Assembly: GCF_000272105.2 (NCBI RefSeq) | Contig: NZ_AJZD02000032.1 | Location: 62,001-126,000, forward strand | Length of the DNA stretch: 64,000 bases | Direction of reading: 5' to 3' | From: Vibrio splendidus 12E03 | GTDB lineage: Bacteria; Pseudomonadota; Gammaproteobacteria; Enterobacterales; Vibrionaceae | In this document: piece by piece, positions 27,774 through 38,581 of the stretch | How the letters are laid out: the number at the start of each line of letters is the position of its first letter | Position numbering within the stretch: the stretch's first letter is position 1 | Notes under the pieces: model-generated | Told to the model about the DNA's origin: nothing | Seen by the model: only the letters and a program-made list of their open reading frames with translations | Database searches by the model: none | Made by a program: the position numbers and the translations under genes

Positions 27774-28262
27774 CTACCTCACATGCCAATGGCGACGTAC
27801 GCGCCTCATCAACAAGAACATCCAAGGCCAAAGTATACAGTTTATCAATGCACTCCATAACGATAATGGATTGAAAACGACATCTTGGATCAAATATTCA
27901 CCGAAGAATATCAGCACCTCAAACAATACCGTTAACGCCGCAATGATCATGGCTTGTTGCCACAGTGCCATATTACGAATTACGAGGAAGTTTAACGCAA
28001 CAATGTACATCACGATTGCCATCATCATGCCTCGAATTCCTAATGTCGAACCAATCAAAAGGTCCCACAATAGGCCCAGAATCAAAGCGCTGCCCACGTT
28101 AACACGGTGCGGCAAAGCCAGAACCCAGTAACAAGTAACCAGCAATAACCAAGACGGTCTGAACAAGTCTAAACTGCCTGGCCATGGAATGGTTTGCAGA
28201 ATAAGCGCGATCAATAATGAACAGCCAATTACTATCTTGCTTCTTAAAACGCTATTGGCCAT
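27774..28262 (-). CDS. mreD: Rod shape-determining protein MreD
   Basis: A 162-residue inner-membrane protein with about five helices (IVIGCSLLIALILQTIPWPG, WLLLVTCYWVLAL, GSALILGLLWDLLIGSTLG) and the family WLLLVTCYWVLALPHRVNVG region. The start at MANSVLRSK gives exactly the E. coli length and has AGAGG six bases upstream; an ATG two codons earlier overlaps that ribosome binding site. It overlaps the end of mreC. It is part of the elongasome with MreB and MreC. Confidence 0.95.
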   Translation of the reverse strand: MANSVLRSKIVIGCSLLIALILQTIPWPGSLDLFRPSWLLLVTCYWVLALPHRVNVGSALILGLLWDLLIGSTLGIRGMMMAIVMYIVALNFLVIRNMALWQQAMIIAALTVLFEVLIFFGEYLIQDVVFNPLSLWSALINCILWPWMFLLMRRVRRHWHVR

Positions 28263-29139
28263 TTTCATCCTCTAACATTGCTTGCTCTATGTTGGATTGA
28301 TCGGTTTGTTTCTGTTTGTTTTCGTCAGGCCACACAAGCAGCAGATATCTAAGCTTATCAAACTCAACCACAGGTTCCGCTTTGATTACCGCAAACTCAC
28401 GTTTCGGATCGTAATCAACCTTAGAGACATAAGCGACTGGGTAACCTTCTGGATAAACACCACCAAGCCCTGACGTTACCAAGAGGTCTTCTTCCTGAAT
28501 GTCAGTACTGGTTGGAATGTGTTCTAGCTGGATTTCATCAATCATGCCATTGCCAGAAGCAATCACACGGATATCGTTACGGATAACCTGGACGGGAATC
28601 GCATTGTTTGCATCCGTCAGTAGCAAGACTCGACTATTGTGAGCCGCAACAAAGGTCACTTGACCAACAATACCTTTCTCGTTGATCACCGGCTGACCTT
28701 CATACACCCCATCAATCTGACCTTTATCGATCACGACTTGATGACGGTATGGAGAGGTATCAACGGCCATAACTTCAGTAACGACTTTCTTTTCATCACG
28801 GATAAACGGAGAGCCTAATAGCTTACGAAGGCGCTTATTTTCTTCTTGATATTGCTCAAGCAAAATAAGCTCGCTCTTCAGTCGCAAGACTTCTCGTTTC
28901 ATATTATGGTTTGATTCGATCAGTCCTTTACGAGTGCTAAAACGGTCGTATACACCGTCGAACATCGTACGAGGTAGGTTAGCTGCATATTGAATTGGGG
29001 CAACCATGCTGTTCAATAGATAGCGGACATTTGAGAAAGCATCTAAACGACTATCAGCCAGCATAAGGCTGGCTGATAAAATTACAGCAAAAAACAGGCG
29101 CAATTGTAGAGAGGGACCTCTACCAAAAATTGGCTTCAT
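28252..29139 (-). CDS. mreC: Rod shape-determining protein MreC
   Basis: A 295-residue bitopic protein. A short cytoplasmic start (MKPIFGRGPSLQLR) is followed by a transmembrane segment (LFFAVILSASLMLADSRL), then a coiled coil at about 65-105 (STRKGLIESNHNMKREVLRLKSELILLEQYQEENKRLRKLL), then the two beta barrels of the MreC fold (VIDKGQIDGVYEGQPVINEKGIVGQV, VTSGLGGVYPEGYPVAYVS). It is 94 bp downstream of mreB and overlaps mreD. Confidence 0.96.
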   Translation of the reverse strand: MKPIFGRGPSLQLRLFFAVILSASLMLADSRLDAFSNVRYLLNSMVAPIQYAANLPRTMFDGVYDRFSTRKGLIESNHNMKREVLRLKSELILLEQYQEENKRLRKLLGSPFIRDEKKVVTEVMAVDTSPYRHQVVIDKGQIDGVYEGQPVINEKGIVGQVTFVAAHNSRVLLLTDANNAIPVQVIRNDIRVIASGNGMIDEIQLEHIPTSTDIQEEDLLVTSGLGGVYPEGYPVAYVSKVDYDPKREFAVIKAEPVVEFDKLRYLLLVWPDENKQKQTDQSNIEQAMLEDENGQ

Positions 29140-29233
29140 TCTATATTTGATCCTAGAGCTACATTTGATCCTATAGACAAGGTCCTAGGCTCTTTACATA
29201 AAACTAGATAATAAAAGAGCCTAACACTAGATA

Positions 29234-30286
<1,053 letters not shown>

Positions 30287-30330
30287 TCATCCTGCAAGAA
30301 TTAGAAGACAAAAATTGCACTAAATGTACC

Positions 30331-30357
30331 AATGCCTTGCTGTCACGGCAAGGCATT
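30331..30357. terminator. Hairpin between mshQ and mreB
   Basis: AATGCCTTGC (30331-30340) pairs perfectly with GCAAGGCATT (30348-30357) around a 7-base loop, with no U-run. It lies ~55 bp upstream of mreB and ~70 bp past mshQ, both leftward... read on the minus strand it precedes the mshQ stop region's far side, so it belongs to the mreB leader/promoter or insulates mreB; its role is unclear. Confidence 0.35.
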
Positions 30358-30427
30358 GAAGTATAAACATGGACTGAAATCCGCAATTTCTTACAGATTC
30401 CTAACTTAACCATCAAAAATTATATTA

Positions 30428-33400
30428 TTACTGACCTGTTAAGCCGCTTTCACCTCGGTAAATAACGCGATCGTTACCACGGTAGATGCCAAATGTGACG
30501 ACGGTGGAGGGATCTTCATCGCCTAGTTGGCGCCAATTGTATTGCAACCAAGGTTGATCTTCGTAATCTGTCGAACATGATATGTCATTTTCGCCCGTCT
30601 TCTTGCTTGGTTTCGAATCACCCATTCTTAACCATAGACGGACTTGCTCACGCGGCGTATCTGTACCTGCAGGCGTATTTTGATTCGCGGTGACCTCTTC
30701 CTCACCATCATCTACGCTGCCACTGCCGTTAAGCGAAGCTAACGTGGTTATCGCCCCGTCACTGTGCCAAATCACTTGTTTACAAGCTTTTGAACCATCA
30801 AAGGCACTGCGACTATCATCATCGTTGACGACAAATTCGCTGCCATCCCAGAATTCAGCTCGCAGCGGAATAGTTAGAGTAGTACCGGAATTACCACCAA
30901 TATCATCCAGTGCCATTCGGCCATATCTGGCAGGGGGTTGAATCAGAAACTCTACAGAGCCTGTCAAAGTATCTGAATCAGTAAATGACACTGGGTCAGC
31001 ACCGTCTACCGTTAAACCGAAATGGGTAACTGTAGAATTAGCATCCGATGTATTAAAAGGATCATCCTTGCGACTAACACTATCAGAATCCGTAACTCGC
31101 TCAAGAACAGCGGCACTATCGTTCAACAACCAGTGCTTGCGATCAGTAGACCAAGCCCCAGCATCAGTATCTAGTAAGAACCGATTATCGACGGCTGTGT
31201 CATCTAGAACACCAAATTTCGCCTGTAAATCTGAATGGAAGAAACGATAATTATTGAGCGCGTTACCAACACTGCTTTCACCAGATGCCATTGGGTACAC
31301 TTGATGAACAGTTGAGTCGTAAGGTTGACTCAAATAAGCAATGTCGTTTTGATTCGCGACATTCCATTCAGGATTCTCTTGCAGGAAATATTTCGGATAA
31401 AAGCGGCCAATTGATTTACTTCCAGAGAAACCACCGAGAATCTTGCCATAAAAGCTATTCGAGTCTTCAGTAACCTCAAAATTAAAACTACCCACTTCTG
31501 AATATTCTAAGTTCTTAAACTTATAGCCATTATCAGAAAGTACTATATCGGAGCTAGATTGAGTTAGTTGACTAGTCGGCTCTAAGCTACCTAATACTGC
31601 ACCACTGTTACTAGGTGTATCTAATGTATGAGTTGCACTCACCGCACCTGCAGAAAGCAAATAATTTTTTGTTACCAAGCTATTATTACATTGCTGACTT
31701 GCATCACTCGTGAACCGAATAGGTTTAGCAAACACGTCAAACTCTTCCCCTGCAGCAGCAAACGCACTCCCACTACTACTGTTTCCATCAGAATTGTTGT
31801 TCGTGCAGATTGCAAATTTCCAAGGTCGGACATAGACATCAACGACACCTTCTAATGCATCCCAACTTTCACCGTCAGTATCTTCACAATCATATCCTGT
31901 AGGGCATTCAAAAGTAGGATCGGAAAGTTTGAAGCTAACCTTACCAGCTTCGCTGTAAATAACTGAACCAGTAGTTTGAGCGGAACTGTCAAATTCAAAG
32001 ATTACCGAGGTATCACTCCAGTCGCTCTTACTTTTTACCAATAAGTTTCCATCAACTGCTCCTTGAGCAGAGGTGGGGTTCACCAACGAAAAGTCCGATA
32101 CACCAAGGTTTTTATCACCTTGATAACCGGAAACCAATGTTGCTTCATCGCCTTTGCAAGCTAATACTTTCAAATCAAATGTCGCAGCCTGATCGGCTAC
32201 CGCATATACATCACTCGCTTCAAATTTATAGAGTGATACTAGAAAATCACCAGAGTCATTTTGGCTTGAGTCAGAAGCTAATTCAGCCTCAATTTTATAA
32301 GTCCCAATTGAGTCAGCATCCAAACCGAGCGTCAATATTCCTGATGAATTTGTCGAATAAGAGTTACCACCGTTATGGAGTCCCTCAATAACACTATCAA
32401 CGGTTATGCCAGTAGGTGTCGTAATATAAACTTCAACTGGCTCCGTAGCTGGACTCCCTTGCGAGTCAGTTATGGTGACTGTCACTTGTGGAATTTCACA
32501 CAATAAAGAGAAGTCTTTATTTGGGCTTAAATCCAATTGATAACTCGCAGGGGGGCTGTAACAACTATTCTGTCCTAAGATCACAGTATTGGCATCATGT
32601 ATGGTTAAGCTATTGGTTATAACTGAACCTCCGATCGTTCCACCATTATTAAACTGGATCGAATCAAATAAAATATGCGCATTAACTATTGCCCCTGATG
32701 CGATGTTGAATGTGGCATCAGCCTCCGGGCCATAGAAAATCAAATCATCACTAACGTGATCATTGTTCACGTCTGCCGGGCTATTAAAGATTAATGAATC
32801 TTTTATTAATATCGCCGACTTAGAGCTCACCTTAATCGTATTATTCGTACTATTAAACTTTAGTGTCTTGAAATAATGATAGGTATTTGCTCCAACCGCC
32901 AAAGTAACATTTGAACTATTAGATGTGAGATTACCGATATACACTTTTTTGTTCGCTGGAAATCTGTATTCAACTGGATAATCAGAGCCACCATATCCTA
33001 AGGTTAGTGAGTTAAGATCCACATTTATATTGATCACACCATCGCCTTGCCCTGCTGGGTGACATGTATCCCCAACCAAAGCAGCCTCACAACTTCCGGA
33101 CTGATCAATTTCATCAGGTCTTGAGTTGTTGAACACTACATCACCACTTAACTCTGGAAAGTTAATTGGGGGGAGTTTACTTGCGTCAACCTTTTCACCA
33201 CCGGTAATACAAGTACCAGTCTGACACGTGTACTGGTAATTGGAATAATCAGTTAATCGGTCAAACCCCATCCTGATATCTTGGCAATTACTTTCGCTTG
33301 GAGAGCAAGATTCACCACTCCATCCGCCGATGAAATACTTTAAAGGCTCACCATTAGGAAAATTGGGGGCATTATTGAATGTTACTTGAGAATTATTCTT

Positions 33401-34795
33401 CCAAGAACTCGCTGGAGCAGGGAATATCTCACAAATATCAATTGAAATATCGTCAATTTCAAAAGCAAAGTAACCAACCTCTTCAGGTATATGTGTGCGG
33501 TCTCTAAAGTCCTCATCAACAACAAAGCTAACTTGGTTCGTGTTAATGTTACATCGACGTAACCAACCTCCGTGTCCACCAGCCCTCTCTTGTTTATTAG
33601 CTATGATCCCCTCAATATTAGTGAGAGAGGTTGTGGCATATTTATCTTCACAGCCATCTAACATTGGATCATTTCCATTTTGACTAGGTGTATCATACCC
33701 TCTTGCAAACTGAACCTTATACCCATCAACCTCAAGGTTAGAGTTAGTCGGCAATGTCGCTAAAAAGGCTATTTTTTCATCTTCATAGTCGAGGTTACTG
33801 TTGTGAGAGGCACTCAGCTCTAAAAATAGATCAACATAAGATCGCTCATTAGTTCTTTTTACCTTGCCAGATGTCATCCATTTAGGACTGTTGTTCCGAG
33901 TTTGGATCTGATGTAACACGACTGGGTTTGAAGAAAATGTACTTCCACCAAAATCACTGTAGAGAACTCTATCATTATCGTTTGAACCAAACTTTGCACT
34001 TGCTTCATCTGTCTCTATGTAACCCGCAATTACTTGATGTCCATTAAAATCAGCAACACCGGGTTCAATGGCAAGATAGCTTACCTCTGTCATTGGTTGG
34101 CTGTTTAAATCAGGTCCCCAACCGTTTTTAGGCGCTTTTACCTGCTCGATAGTGGCTTCCGTTTTCGTAACATTAGTCACAACTAACGTTGCTGGAGCAT
34201 CTAAGTCAGGGTTATTAGAAGTAATAGTAGGCATGACGAACACAAGTGGTGTATTCGTAAAGGGTTTATTTAGAGGTATCTTACATTCTGAGCCTGCACA
34301 TTGCGCGACTCCAAACTGGTACTGCGCTTGCGAGACATAACTTGGCGGTGGTTGAGTTATATCATCATCGCACTGAATCTCACTAGCTCCATCTCCCGAT
34401 ACAGCAATCGCTGCAGAAAGCCCTGAAAGATCAGCAAATTGAGGGAGCCCAACTTGTCGCCAAGAACTTCCTTCCCATAAATTATAAGTTAGCCAACCAG
34501 ATTTATTCGAACTACTTTCATATTCAAGCCAAACTTCATAAAACTCACCGTTATTAGTTTCATTGTCATCAATTACTGGACTTTGAACATTGACATCGTT
34601 ACTCCAAATTGGCGTAGGGCTGCCGCCATTTCTTTTCGTCGCGTAGATAGTATCTCCCCCCGATGCAGGGGATAATTTAAACCATACGGAAAAATCATCT
34701 CCAGCATGAAGTGAGCTGCATTGTGACGATGAAAAATCAGCAAAAGAAGGAAAAGAAATAAATAGCAGTATCAATATTATACTCAAATGCTTCAT
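30428..34795 (-). CDS. mshQ: MSHA biogenesis protein MshQ
   Basis: A 1455-residue secreted protein. Signal peptide MKHLSIILILLFISFPSFA, cleaved near residue 19. Modules in order: an N-terminal lectin-like beta region (VWFKLSPASGGDTIYATKRNGG); an H-type-lectin-like region (AQYQFGVAQCAGSECKIPLNKPF); a beta-helix-like stretch around residues 600-740 (VDLNSLTLGYGGSDYPVEYRF, IYGNLT-type repeats); and the large C-terminal DUF6701 region typical of MshQ (SVEFLIQPPARYGRMALDDIGG). It is rich in Ser, Thr and Asn, with many cysteines. It overlaps mshP by ATGA and is the last gene of the structural msh operon. It may sit at the pilus tip or aid adhesion (inference). Confidence 0.9.
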   Translation of the reverse strand: MKHLSIILILLFISFPSFADFSSSQCSSLHAGDDFSVWFKLSPASGGDTIYATKRNGGSPTPIWSNDVNVQSPVIDDNETNNGEFYEVWLEYESSSNKSGWLTYNLWEGSSWRQVGLPQFADLSGLSAAIAVSGDGASEIQCDDDITQPPPSYVSQAQYQFGVAQCAGSECKIPLNKPFTNTPLVFVMPTITSNNPDLDAPATLVVTNVTKTEATIEQVKAPKNGWGPDLNSQPMTEVSYLAIEPGVADFNGHQVIAGYIETDEASAKFGSNDNDRVLYSDFGGSTFSSNPVVLHQIQTRNNSPKWMTSGKVKRTNERSYVDLFLELSASHNSNLDYEDEKIAFLATLPTNSNLEVDGYKVQFARGYDTPSQNGNDPMLDGCEDKYATTSLTNIEGIIANKQERAGGHGGWLRRCNINTNQVSFVVDEDFRDRTHIPEEVGYFAFEIDDISIDICEIFPAPASSWKNNSQVTFNNAPNFPNGEPLKYFIGGWSGESCSPSESNCQDIRMGFDRLTDYSNYQYTCQTGTCITGGEKVDASKLPPINFPELSGDVVFNNSRPDEIDQSGSCEAALVGDTCHPAGQGDGVININVDLNSLTLGYGGSDYPVEYRFPANKKVYIGNLTSNSSNVTLAVGANTYHYFKTLKFNSTNNTIKVSSKSAILIKDSLIFNSPADVNNDHVSDDLIFYGPEADATFNIASGAIVNAHILFDSIQFNNGGTIGGSVITNSLTIHDANTVILGQNSCYSPPASYQLDLSPNKDFSLLCEIPQVTVTITDSQGSPATEPVEVYITTPTGITVDSVIEGLHNGGNSYSTNSSGILTLGLDADSIGTYKIEAELASDSSQNDSGDFLVSLYKFEASDVYAVADQAATFDLKVLACKGDEATLVSGYQGDKNLGVSDFSLVNPTSAQGAVDGNLLVKSKSDWSDTSVIFEFDSSAQTTGSVIYSEAGKVSFKLSDPTFECPTGYDCEDTDGESWDALEGVVDVYVRPWKFAICTNNNSDGNSSSGSAFAAAGEEFDVFAKPIRFTSDASQQCNNSLVTKNYLLSAGAVSATHTLDTPSNSGAVLGSLEPTSQLTQSSSDIVLSDNGYKFKNLEYSEVGSFNFEVTEDSNSFYGKILGGFSGSKSIGRFYPKYFLQENPEWNVANQNDIAYLSQPYDSTVHQVYPMASGESSVGNALNNYRFFHSDLQAKFGVLDDTAVDNRFLLDTDAGAWSTDRKHWLLNDSAAVLERVTDSDSVSRKDDPFNTSDANSTVTHFGLTVDGADPVSFTDSDTLTGSVEFLIQPPARYGRMALDDIGGNSGTTLTIPLRAEFWDGSEFVVNDDDSRSAFDGSKACKQVIWHSDGAITTLASLNGSGSVDDGEEEVTANQNTPAGTDTPREQVRLWLRMGDSKPSKKTGENDISCSTDYEDQPWLQYNWRQLGDEDPSTVVTFGIYRGNDRVIYRGESGLTGQ

Positions 34796-35250
34796 TCAGC
34801 CTCCTTCACCCAAAGTTCTTGATTACGCTGTACTTGGCTCACACCAGAACCACAAATTACCGAAGACTCTAAAACATAGAAAACAAAGCCATCAAGCTCT
34901 CCCCGATTGGAACACTGTATTCGATCAAGAGAACAATTCACTGGAGTTGTGTTAACCATAGAGCTTGCTACTGCAAAGATCTCACCTCCAGGCTGCAGGT
35001 CATTACTGCTACAAACACTAGCAACGGCAGAGGAAGCCGCAGGGTCAGGATTTGGGTAGAACTGAGTCATAACATACTCATTAACCGAATGGCTGAGTAA
35101 CCAAGCTTGCGTGCCAAGTACAACTCGAGTGTTTGAATCATTATCAGACCAACTCGTTCGACTCAAACTTGTCGCTAAGAAACCAAGCACCACGATAACA
35201 AAGATGACCATAACTAGCGCACTACCTCTTTGGCTTGTTTTACGGGACAT
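34792..35250 (-). CDS. mshP: MSHA biogenesis protein MshP
   Basis: A 152-residue PilX/MshP-type minor pilin-like protein. The N-terminus SQRGSALVMVIFVIVVLGFLATSLSRTSW has a G-S cleavage-type junction followed by a hydrophobic helix but lacks the classic Glu at +5. The C-terminal half has six cysteines (VCSSND, VNCSLDRIQCSN, SSVICGSG). It overlaps mshO by 11 bp and mshQ by 4 bp, so translation is coupled. Confidence 0.88.
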   Translation of the reverse strand: MSRKTSQRGSALVMVIFVIVVLGFLATSLSRTSWSDNDSNTRVVLGTQAWLLSHSVNEYVMTQFYPNPDPAASSAVASVCSSNDLQPGGEIFAVASSMVNTTPVNCSLDRIQCSNRGELDGFVFYVLESSVICGSGVSQVQRNQELWVKEAE

Positions 35251-35962
35251 TAATCACCTGTATATCTTGCTCAAATACTGTGGATTCATTATTTTCTGAA
35301 AACTCAAGGGTCAATTCAACGATACCATTGCTCTGAACATTCGCGGGTTGATAACTCAGAGTGCTATTCTCACTCATAACTCGATCGCTTATTGTGACAC
35401 CATTACGAGTTAATAAATTACCGCTCGCAAGGCAATATTCCACAAGGTTATTTGAGTCAAAAATGTAATGCCTTTTTCCTACAGATTCACTGACAAGAGT
35501 GTTAGCTCCATTTGGAATAGAAAAGTATGCAGCGGACGCACTTGGAGGAACTACACTATCGAGGGGGTATATATTATTTAGGTTGCCGATATCAGTATGT
35601 GGTCGAGTCGGGTTTATAACCAATGACATGGATTGCAATGAGCTGCTTGTCGCTCCAGAATCACTCACTAGAAAATTAATATCCGCACCGGAGATCACGT
35701 AGAAGCCCGAGTCAACAATAGGATAAAATGAGACACATCCGCTACTAACAGAAGCTGGAAACAGGTTAGGTACAGCATGCCTTACTTCACGAGACAGTTT
35801 TTCTAATACAAACCTGGCTTCCGTTTGTAGTCGAAAGCGTTCTACAGAGCCAAAATAGCCTCTCATACCAAGTTCAGTAAAATTCGCGACACCAAGCAAG
35901 ACGATACTTGAGATAACAATAGCTAAAATCATCTCTATGAGCGTAAACCCTTTCCCTTTCAT
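35240..35962 (-). CDS. mshO: MSHA minor pilin MshO
   Basis: A 240-residue prepilin-like protein of the PilW/GspJ type. Type III leader KGKG-FTLIEMILAIVISSIVLLG gives peptidase cleavage after Gly5, with the conserved Glu at +5. The large globular part begins near residue 30 (FTELGMRGYFGSVERFRLQTEARFVLEKLSREVRHAVPN). It overlaps mshD at TAATG and mshP by 11 bp. Confidence 0.92.
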   Translation of the reverse strand: MKGKGFTLIEMILAIVISSIVLLGVANFTELGMRGYFGSVERFRLQTEARFVLEKLSREVRHAVPNLFPASVSSGCVSFYPIVDSGFYVISGADINFLVSDSGATSSSLQSMSLVINPTRPHTDIGNLNNIYPLDSVVPPSASAAYFSIPNGANTLVSESVGKRHYIFDSNNLVEYCLASGNLLTRNGVTISDRVMSENSTLSYQPANVQSNGIVELTLEFSENNESTVFEQDIQVINVP

Positions 35963-36324
35963 TAATACTCCCCTTTATAAGCGACTAAAGTGATAGGAGG
36001 ATTATTGCTTGCGGTAATTGTGAGCGTAAACTTCTGCATCGAAGCTGTTGGTGTATCGTTGGTAACAACTAAATCCACATCAAAATTAGCATAAGTGTTG
36101 CCGAGTTCAATTGGAGTGCCAGAGCTCACCGAACCGTAATCTCGAGATAAAAGATCGGTCATAATACTTTGACCTAATGCCGAAGCTCGGTTGGAATAAT
36201 TTACTTGTCCTGAAAGTGCGGATTGTGGTGCAAGAAAAGTAGAAAATGCGAGCATAGCAAAACCAAGTAATACAATAACAATGATCGACTCGATTAGCGT
36301 AAAGCCACTATTTTCGTACTTCAT
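35962..36324 (-). CDS. mshD: MSHA minor pilin MshD
   Basis: A 120-residue prepilin-like protein (PilV/GspI type) with leader MKYENSG-FTLIESIIVIVLLGFAMLAFS. The start at MKYENSG is preferred: its ATGA overlaps the mshC stop and it has AGGT upstream. An ATG two codons earlier is possible. It is the second of the tightly coupled minor-pilin genes C-D-O-P. Confidence 0.9.
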   Translation of the reverse strand: MKYENSGFTLIESIIVIVLLGFAMLAFSTFLAPQSALSGQVNYSNRASALGQSIMTDLLSRDYGSVSSGTPIELGNTYANFDVDLVVTNDTPTASMQKFTLTITASNNPPITLVAYKGEY

Positions 36325-36818
36325 GGGCATACCTGATTACTCGGATAAACAAAACCTTGAGAGTTAATACAAACCCAGACTCTGTCTGAACTATTTTTTG
36401 ATGAGATGGTAATTTGAACACCAGCTGAAGCAGCACTCTCAGGGTTACCCAACAAGTTGAATTCTATTGGGGAAGAGGTCGTAGAGAGAGGTTGAGATGA
36501 AAACGTGTAATCATCACTGGAAATAACATCACTTCTGGTTTCAGCTAGATTGTCACAGGCCGATTGAGAGCCAAGGCAACCATTTACTGCCACCAAACGT
36601 AAGCTGTCAGCCCCAGACACAGACATATCCATATTCGATTGCATTCTATTGAGCTGAACCTGTCGTACAACAGAAGAAACCTGCTCTTGCAGAGCATATA
36701 ATTCATAAATTTGGCGACCACCAAATCGGCTGATAGCTGTCACAGAGATAATCGCAAGTAAAAGAATCACCACAATTAATTCTACTAGAGTGAAACCTTT
36801 ATTTGGCTTTGTATTCAT
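36321..36818 (-). CDS. mshC: MSHA minor pilin MshC
   Basis: A 165-residue prepilin-like protein of the GspH/FimT type with leader MNTKPNKG-FTLVELIVVILLLAIISVTAISRFGG. Four cysteines (NGCLGSQSACDN and the C-terminal VWVCINSQ...QVCP) suggest two disulfides. It lies downstream of the mshA terminator, so its transcription probably depends on read-through. It overlaps mshD by ATGA. Confidence 0.92.
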   Translation of the reverse strand: MNTKPNKGFTLVELIVVILLLAIISVTAISRFGGRQIYELYALQEQVSSVVRQVQLNRMQSNMDMSVSGADSLRLVAVNGCLGSQSACDNLAETRSDVISSDDYTFSSQPLSTTSSPIEFNLLGNPESAASAGVQITISSKNSSDRVWVCINSQGFVYPSNQVCP

Positions 36819-36903
36819 ATAAGCCTTAATTGGTTAATTTGACTATCTAGATTATAAATTACTATATGGAAGGATAAAGTAGCAGTTTAAACATATTAAA
36901 TAC

Positions 36904-36930
36904 AAAAAAAGACCAGCCGAAGCTGGTCTA
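36904..36930 (-). terminator. Terminator hairpin directly after mshA
   Basis: A perfect 8-bp stem AGACCAGC/GCTGGTCT (36910-36917 with 36922-36929). Read leftward it has a UUCG tetraloop and is followed by seven U. It lies 11 bp past the mshA stop and before mshC. Confidence 0.9.
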
Positions 36931-36940
36931 GAACAAAAAT

Positions 36941-37432
36941 CTAGTTACCACCACAGCCATCAGCTGCAGAACCTAAATTTACAGTAGTAGTTGCAGCACT
37001 TGCCGCTGTTGTACCAGTAGCTTGCGTATAAGTAACGATACATGCCGCTGCGTTAGCATTCGCACCTACAAATGAGTATGTAATACTGGTATTTGCAACA
37101 CTAGCAGTTACAGCCCAATCTGTAGACAAGCCAACAACTGCTGCACCAATACCATCAGCATCCGCTGTTGGGTAACCAAAAGACGTTGTAATGCCTTCCA
37201 CTTCTGGAGCTGGGTTTGCTGTGTACTCTTGAGACTCAACGCCCTCTACAGCAGCTTTGCCATAAACAATACCAGCAGCACTATCAATTGCACCTTTTAG
37301 ACCTTGAAGTGAAGACTCACGAGCATCATCTTGCAGGTTAAGGAAACGTGGTGCCGCAGTGACAGCAAGAATACCTAGAATAACAATTACAACCACTAGT
37401 TCGATTAGGGTGAAACCGCCTTGTCTTTTCAT
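36941..37432 (-). CDS. mshA: MSHA major pilin MshA
   Basis: A 163-residue type IVa major prepilin. The short leader MKRQGG is cleaved before Phe in [34 protein letters not shown], with Glu at +5. The globular domain is small, with two cysteines near the C-terminus (AACIVTYT and DGCGGN) forming the D-region disulfide. It is rich in Ala, Thr and Ser, so O-glycosylation is possible. It follows mshB by 35 bp and precedes a strong terminator, fitting high expression. Confidence 0.96.
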   Translation of the reverse strand: MKRQGGFTLIELVVVIVILGILAVTAAPRFLNLQDDARESSLQGLKGAIDSAAGIVYGKAAVEGVESQEYTANPAPEVEGITTSFGYPTADADGIGAAVVGLSTDWAVTASVANTSITYSFVGANANAAACIVTYTQATGTTAASAATTTVNLGSAADGCGGN

Positions 37433-37467
37433 AGTTAAGCTCTCTCTATGTTTAATTTTACGCAGAC

Positions 37468-38043
37468 TTACTGCAAAGTTACGGTCACACGACCAGTTTT
37501 AATTTCGTAAACAAATTCATGCTCGGTACTACCCTCTAATTGAACGTAGGTACAGGTTGCATCACCAGAATTTGCTTGCGCTGAATACTTGTAGTTTGAG
37601 TTGTTCGCTACATCTGCAACAGGGCCCACTTTCGGTGGGTTTTGCAGCAAGTTTTCCATCAACTCAGAACATGTTTGGTCTGAAATATCTTGTGGCGCAG
37701 TGCCAGAATTGTTGTTCAGGGTCCATGGATAACCATCTCGAAAATCAGTATCCACATTGCTACTGTTCTTTGATCTTGTTAACCAAAAATCAACACCATC
37801 ATAATTTACAGTATTGTATGTTTCAACACCTATCTTCTCTGACGGCCTTGCTTCTGCTTCCCACTGTGCTCTTGCCGACAAAACAGCCGTTGCAAAGCCA
37901 CCAGCGACACCTTCAATACTGGATTTCTTGGCTTCATCCGTCACATCAAGAAAACGAGGCAACGCAGCGACCGCCAATAAACCAACAACTACGATCACTA
38001 TCACTAATTCGACAAGGGAGAAACCCTTTTGATTCTTAAGCAT
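37468..38043 (-). CDS. mshB: MSHA pilin protein MshB
   Basis: A 191-residue prepilin with leader [42 protein letters not shown]. Two cysteines (QTCSEL and ATCTYVQL) lie in the C-terminal part. It is the first gene of the structural operon; a TATAAT lies about 32 bp upstream of the start. Confidence 0.94.
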   Translation of the reverse strand: MLKNQKGFSLVELVIVIVVVGLLAVAALPRFLDVTDEAKKSSIEGVAGGFATAVLSARAQWEAEARPSEKIGVETYNTVNYDGVDFWLTRSKNSSNVDTDFRDGYPWTLNNNSGTAPQDISDQTCSELMENLLQNPPKVGPVADVANNSNYKYSAQANSGDATCTYVQLEGSTEHEFVYEIKTGRVTVTLQ

Positions 38044-38074
38044 TTTCTACCTACTCATCTAATTATTAACGCGC

Positions 38075-38117
38075 ATTATACATTCGCGCACGTATAAAAC
38101 CATACTAAAACTGTCAA
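38075..38117 (-). promoter_or_regulatory. Candidate promoter of the mshBACDOPQ operon
   Basis: On the minus strand a perfect -10 TATAAT (plus 38075-38080) lies ~32 bp before mshB, and a perfect -35 TTGACA (plus 38112-38117) lies further up. The two are 31 bp apart, too far to form one promoter. TTGACA could pair with TATACG (plus 38091-38096, 15-bp spacer), and TATAAT with a weak -35. The region overlaps the 3' end of mshF. Confidence 0.5.
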
Positions 38118-38122
38118 TATTT

Positions 38123-38578
38123 TCACAAAGCCAAAATATTGGCTTTCACGCTAAACCTTTCGCTCTTAAGTAATATATCTATCTGATATTTATCACCATA
38201 ATGATAAGTACAATGAAACTGTTTGTTATCACTTTGGTCTTCAACTCTTGGGGAGTTTAGCCCTAGAATGCTCTTCGGTGGATACAATTCATCCAACCAA
38301 TAATTACAGTCTACCTCCGAGCCTTGAATGGGCATTACCCACCCAGTTCTGCTGTAGCTTTTGGGGTATTCAGAGTTGCTTTTTTGTTCTGCACCTTTAA
38401 GCAAATATCGCTGTTTGAACAGGTTTGCTTGTTCAAGGATACGCTTACTTGCCACGATTAATGCCGTATTGGTCGCATCCTCTTCTACTGACTCCCATGC
38501 AGAAAGTAGCCCTATAGTTAGAAAAAGAATAACCACAGTCCAAATCACAAAACGTGAGCGTTGTAGGTTATTTAGCAT
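38123..38578 (-). CDS. mshF: MSHA biogenesis protein MshF
   Basis: A 151-residue protein with one N-terminal membrane segment (FVIWTVVILFLTIGLLSAW) and a periplasmic domain with two cysteines (DCNYWLDE, QFHCTYHYG). It is recognised from its place between mshG and mshB. It is 3 bp after mshG, in the same transcript. Confidence 0.85.
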   Translation of the reverse strand: MLNNLQRSRFVIWTVVILFLTIGLLSAWESVEEDATNTALIVASKRILEQANLFKQRYLLKGAEQKSNSEYPKSYSRTGWVMPIQGSEVDCNYWLDELYPPKSILGLNSPRVEDQSDNKQFHCTYHYGDKYQIDILLKSERFSVKANILAL

Positions 38579-38581
38579 TCC

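Noticed and set aside
37557..38039. 160-codon rightward open frame opposite mshB
   Set aside because: It is antisense to a well-supported pilin gene and has low-complexity composition with no domain.
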